Of a stretch of 33,482 nucleotides of DNA, positions 30,858 through 33,482 are shown piece after piece. The notes beneath the pieces were generated by a model, which worked only from the letters and a program-made list of their open reading frames with translations, was not told where the DNA came from and made no database searches. Source of the DNA: Sulfuricurvum sp. (lineage in GTDB: Bacteria; Campylobacterota; Campylobacteria; Campylobacterales; Sulfurimonadaceae); assembly GCA_022729795.1 (NCBI GenBank), contig DZBD01000011.1, positions 1-33,482 of the forward strand, in the 5' to 3' direction. The first letter of the stretch is position 1. Each line of letters opens with the position of its first letter. Both the position numbers and the translations under genes were made by a program.

Positions 30858-32672
30858 ATGCAAACAACTATCAATCTTTTCAAAAAAGAGAATGAACTTC
30901 GAATTATAGAAGATGAACTAGACATTTATCTTGAAATACCTCATATTGCTTATGCAGAGGTGAAGAAAAAAGATGGCGGAAAGGCTCTTTTGTTTACACA
31001 TGCCGTAGACAAAAAAAACGGAACAAAATTTCAAGAGCCTGTATTGATGAATATTTTTGGTTCTTACAGAAGATGTGAACTTCTCTTTGGAAGAACTATA
31101 GAATCCGTAGCCGATGAAATTACAAGACTTCTTCATATGAAACCCCCTGCAGGATTTTTAAATAAGCTCTCTATGGCAGGCGAACTTTTTTCTCTTAAAA
31201 ATATCTTTCCCAAAAAATTAAAAAAAGCAGGCGCTTGTCAAGAGATAAAATATTTGGATGATGCTGTTGATTTGTACAAAATTCCTGTTTTAACTACTTG
31301 GGAACAAGATGGCGGTCCTTTTATCACCATGGGGCAAGTTTATACGCAAAGCTTAGACGGTGAACTTGTAAATCTTGGAATGTATAGACTTCAAGTGTAT
31401 GATAAAAATCATCTGGGTATGCATTGGCAAATTCATAAAGACTCTTCCCATTTTTTTGATCAGTATCAAAAAGCAGGTAAAAAAATGCCTGTAAGTATTG
31501 CAATCGGCGGTAATCCACTCTATACTTGGTGTGCAACAGCACCGCTTCCCTATGGTGTGAACGAGCTTTTAATGTATGGCCTCATCACAAAACAGCCTGC
31601 GAAATTGGTGAAGTCTTTAACAACTCCGCTTTATATTCCTCAAGATGTAGACTACGTAATTGAAGGTTGGGTGGATACTGCTACACTTAAAATAGAAGGT
31701 CCCTTTGGAGACCATACCGGTTATTACACTCTTAAAGAGTCTTATCCTGTTTTGCAAGTAAGTGCTATTACAATGAAAAAGAAAAGGGTTTATTTAGCAA
31801 CCGTGGTAGGTAAACCCCCTTTGGAAGATAAATATATGGGTTGGGCAACGGGAAAAATATTTTTGCCCTTACTAAAAACGACTGCGCCTGACCTCATAGA
31901 TTACCACATGCCGGAAAATGCAGGCTTTCATAATCTTATTTTCGCAAAAATGGAGCCACATTACAAAGGGCATGCAAAACAATTTATGCATGTTTTTTGG
32001 GGTGCCGGTCAAATGAGTTTTGTAAAACATGCTGTATTTTTGGATGAAAATGCTCCAAAGCTCGATAATTATGAGAGCCTTGTCTCTTATATATTAAATA
32101 GATTTACTCCAAAATCTATGTTTATATCCGAGGGGATATTGGATGCACTTGACCACTCTTCTCCGGAATCACTTGTTGGGGGAAAACTTGGCATTGATGC
32201 TACTGCTGCAAATAAAGTAGACGCACCGCAGCTTTTGGGAGATGAGGAGCTTCTTTTTAAAGTAAAAGAGTTAGTGCCCGATACAATTGCTTTGCATCAG
32301 TATATGAGACACACGAAAAATCCGATTACTGTTATTAGCCTCAACAAAAAAAGAAAAGCCGGTGAATATTTTGATGCTTTAGTTTCTTTAAGTACAAATA
32401 TTAGAATCGTTATTTTTGTAGATGAAGTAAGAAATGATGTATTTAATCCTTACATGCTTGTATGGAGAGTGACAAACAACATGGATGCATTGAGAGATGT
32501 TTTTGTCTCAGGACTCATGGTCGGTATCGACGGTACGAATAAAACACTGCTTGATGGGTTTACGAGAGAATGGCCTGCAGATGTAGATTGTACGCAAAGT
32601 GTTGTTGATTCATTAAAGCACAGAGGTATCTGGGACTTTGATGACGAGCTTTACAATAAGTTTCAATTGTAG
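30858..32672 (+). CDS. UbiD-family (prenyl-FMN) decarboxylase
   Basis: Prenylated-FMN-dependent decarboxylase, 604 residues, longer than E. coli UbiD (about 497). Family segments: LTTWEQDGGPFITMGQVYTQSLDGELVNLGMYRLQVYDKNHLGMHWQIHKDSSHFF, VSIAIGGNPLYTWCATAPLPYGVNELLMYGLI, IEGPFGDHTGYYTLKESYPVLQV and KPPLEDKYMGWATGKIFLPL. Campylobacterota make menaquinone by the futalosine route and lack ubiquinone, so the likely reaction is decarboxylation of a naphthoate intermediate, not octaprenyl-hydroxybenzoate; this is inference from physiology. hemC-ubiD adjacency is as I recall in C. jejuni. It holds uptake-like motif copies 19 and 20. Confidence 0.92.
   Translation: MQTTINLFKKENELRIIEDELDIYLEIPHIAYAEVKKKDGGKALLFTHAVDKKNGTKFQEPVLMNIFGSYRRCELLFGRTIESVADEITRLLHMKPPAGFLNKLSMAGELFSLKNIFPKKLKKAGACQEIKYLDDAVDLYKIPVLTTWEQDGGPFITMGQVYTQSLDGELVNLGMYRLQVYDKNHLGMHWQIHKDSSHFFDQYQKAGKKMPVSIAIGGNPLYTWCATAPLPYGVNELLMYGLITKQPAKLVKSLTTPLYIPQDVDYVIEGWVDTATLKIEGPFGDHTGYYTLKESYPVLQVSAITMKKKRVYLATVVGKPPLEDKYMGWATGKIFLPLLKTTAPDLIDYHMPENAGFHNLIFAKMEPHYKGHAKQFMHVFWGAGQMSFVKHAVFLDENAPKLDNYESLVSYILNRFTPKSMFISEGILDALDHSSPESLVGGKLGIDATAANKVDAPQLLGDEELLFKVKELVPDTIALHQYMRHTKNPITVISLNKKRKAGEYFDALVSLSTNIRIVIFVDEVRNDVFNPYMLVWRVTNNMDALRDVFVSGLMVGIDGTNKTLLDGFTREWPADVDCTQSVVDSLKHRGIWDFDDELYNKFQL
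30997..31004 (-). repeat. Uptake-like motif, copy 19 (in the ubiD-family gene)
   Basis: ACGGCATGTGTAAA on the minus strand; the host gene reads it as THAV. Confidence 0.6.
31905..31912 (-). repeat. Uptake-like motif, copy 20 (in the ubiD-family gene)
   Basis: CCGGCATGTGGTAAT on the minus strand; the host gene reads it as YHMP. It is the only copy lacking A two bases after the octamer. Confidence 0.55.
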
Positions 32673-32696
32673 ACATTTAATAATAAAAGAATGATT

Positions 32697-32702
32697 TATA
32701 AT
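32697..32702 (+). promoter_or_regulatory. Candidate -10 box for the cytochrome c gene
   Basis: Perfect TATAAT, 65 bp before the cytochrome start, implying a 5' leader of about 55 nt. The leader contains the direct repeats at 32715-32739. Confidence 0.4.
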
Positions 32703-32714
32703 TTCTATAAGGTA

Positions 32715-32739
32715 AATGTAATATTTTCTAATGTAATAT
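32715..32739 (+). repeat. Tandem AATGTAATAT direct repeats upstream of the cytochrome gene
   Basis: Two exact copies of AATGTAATAT (32715-32724 and 32730-32739) separated by 5 bp. They lie between the candidate -10 box and the cytochrome start, a plausible operator. Confidence 0.4.
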
Positions 32740-32767
32740 AAATAAAAGTTATTTTAGGGGTTAACAA

Positions 32768-33103
32768 ATGAATAAAGTGTTTCTTGCTGCTATTTCAATT
32801 GCATTTTTTACGCTTCTTTCGAGTAATGCTGCAGTGTATAAAGGTCAAAAAGTTTTTGTCAAGGAATGTGTGAAATGTCATGAAAACGGTCAGGTATTTA
32901 TTTCTAAAAAGAAAATAAAAGAATGGAAGGAATTAATGGACCAAAGTGGCAAAGCACTTGCATCTTTGCACCTCAAAAATGAAAAAGCGAAAGATTCTTG
33001 GTCTTATTTTGAAAGTAAAAATTATGAAAAGAATTCGAAAAATCTCAAGCAATTTTTAGTTGAATATGCAAAAGATAGCGGTAATGTCCCCGCGTGTAAC
33101 TAA
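32768..33103 (+). CDS. Small periplasmic c-type cytochrome
   Basis: A 111-residue exported monohaem cytochrome. Signal peptide NKVFLAAISIAFFTLLSSNAA, then a haem c motif CVKCH (Cys34, Cys37, His38) in YKGQKVFVKECVKCHENGQVF. The only methionine after the signal is Met57 (KELMDQSGK), so either it is the sixth ligand or the haem has another ligand; class I cytochromes usually place the ligand Met later in the sequence. The C-terminal part is helical and Lys-rich (YFESKNYEKNSKNLKQFLVEYAKDSGN) and ends with a lone cysteine, Cys110. It has its own promoter region with a tandem-repeat operator candidate. The redox partner is unknown. Confidence 0.87.
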   Translation: MNKVFLAAISIAFFTLLSSNAAVYKGQKVFVKECVKCHENGQVFISKKKIKEWKELMDQSGKALASLHLKNEKAKDSWSYFESKNYEKNSKNLKQFLVEYAKDSGNVPACN

Positions 33104-33133
33104 GCCGTAATTTCCATTTTTCCCAACGCAGCG

Positions 33134-33150
33134 GTAGCAATTTTTGCTAC
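33134..33150. terminator. Short hairpin after the cytochrome gene
   Basis: GTAGCAA - TTT - TTGCTAC, a perfect 7-bp stem 30 bp after the stop. No T-run follows, so terminator activity is uncertain. Confidence 0.4.
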
Positions 33151-33191
33151 TCCTGTTCTACATGCCATTTTGTAAAATCATTTAATTTAGC

Positions 33192-33197
33192 TAAAAT
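33192..33197 (+). promoter_or_regulatory. Candidate -10 box for argH
   Basis: TAAAAT, 27 bp before the argH start, in an AT-rich stretch. Confidence 0.35.
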
Positions 33198-33224
33198 ACG
33201 AAACTTTTTAATATTGGAGAAATC

Positions 33225-33482
33225 ATGGACAAAATGTGGTCAGGTCGTTTTTCAGCGAGTGCATCAAGCCTTTTAGATCAGTTTAACGCATCTATTATGT
33301 TTGATAGAAAACTTTATCGTGAAGACATTGAAGGCTCTATTGCACATGCTACAATGCTTGCAAAACAGGGTATTTTAACTGCTGATGAACTATCTCAGAT
33401 AACAAAAGGGCTCTCTCAGGTAAAAGAGGAGATAGAGTCTGGAGTGTTTGAGTGGAAAATATCGGATGAAGACCTGCACATG
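33225..33482 (+). CDS. argH: Argininosuccinate lyase, N-terminal 86 codons (cut by window edge)
   Basis: Cleaves argininosuccinate to arginine and fumarate, the last step of arginine synthesis. The visible start [45 protein letters not shown], then the beginning of the active-site region [11 protein letters not shown] at the very edge, match ArgH closely. The start is supported by TTGGAGA 7 bp upstream. The rest of the roughly 460-residue protein lies outside the window. Confidence 0.95.
   Translation, partial: MDKMWSGRFSASASSLLDQFNASIMFDRKLYREDIEGSIAHATMLAKQGILTADELSQITKGLSQVKEEIESGVFEWKISDEDLHM

Noticed and set aside
7816-31912. The GGCATGTG motif as a Chi-like or KOPS-like chromosome-polarity signal
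   Set aside because: Those signals are skewed to one strand along the replichore; here the copies split ten to ten.
7816-31912. The GGCATGTG motif as a regulator's operator
   Set aside because: Sixteen of twenty copies lie inside coding regions far from starts, in unrelated genes, which does not suit a classical operator. A nucleoid-protein or methylation site remains possible.

Overview
The window is a 33.5 kb, AT-rich stretch of chromosome from a member of the Campylobacterota (Epsilonproteobacteria), most likely a Sulfurimonas-like or related free-living sulfur or hydrogen oxidiser. The main support is gene order. cvpA-fur-lysS-glyA, radA-ftsY-TlpA-like/MTHFS-rny, fliL-acpS, nadE-lpxK and ispB-hemA-proS-fxsA-hemC-ubiD are blocks I recall from Campylobacter jejuni and Helicobacter. 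DUF2018 and DUF342/FapA-type proteins, a class II DAHP synthase and TTG/GTG starts in tight operons also fit. No rRNA, tRNA, CRISPR array, prophage or transposase was seen.

Layout: (1) 1-4208, minus strand, is an overlapping operon: GGDEF cyclase, CvpA, Fur, LysS and GlyA (cut by the left edge). (2) 4361-7636, plus strand: class II DAHP synthase with a terminator, then a FapA-like protein. (3) 7642-9294: a SpoU/TrmH RNA methyltransferase (minus), then an ankyrin-repeat protein and ThiS (plus). (4) 9296-14140, all minus: AcpS, FliL, beta-carbonic anhydrase, a small unknown protein, RadA, FtsY and a TlpA-like lipoprotein. (5) 14205-16348, plus: 5-formyl-THF cyclo-ligase and RNase Y, converging on a CDF metal exporter at a perfect 30-bp palindrome. 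(6) 17385-20834: CmoB and a hotdog thioesterase (plus), a SAM methyltransferase and a glyoxalase-II-like hydrolase (minus), then a DUF455 ferritin-like protein (plus). (7) 20909-23746, plus: NadE, a DegT-family aminotransferase and LpxK. (8) 23747-24099 is the only long gene-free stretch. It holds a 264-bp, highly structured element with 28-bp terminal inverted repeats. (9) 24100-32672, plus: a near-continuous operon of DUF2018, an exported protein, polyprenyl synthase, HemA, ProS, FxsA-like, a DsbC/DsbG-like thiol protein, HemC and UbiD (haem and quinone biosynthesis). (10) A small c-type cytochrome and the 5' end of argH.

The most notable observation is not a gene. The octamer GGCATGTG (or its complement) occurs 20 times by hand count, ten in each orientation, and 19 of the 20 extend to GGCATGTGnA; the full form is CTTGGCATGTGGAA. 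About one copy or fewer is expected by chance. Copies lie mostly inside unrelated genes, in five of the six reading frames, and two form a perfect inverted repeat between convergent genes. Density (about one per 1.7 kb), balanced orientation, frame independence and use as a terminator stem are the hallmarks of DNA uptake sequences in Pasteurellaceae and Neisseria. I propose it as an undescribed DNA-uptake-sequence-like system in this lineage. That function is an inference; the enrichment is read directly from the sequence.
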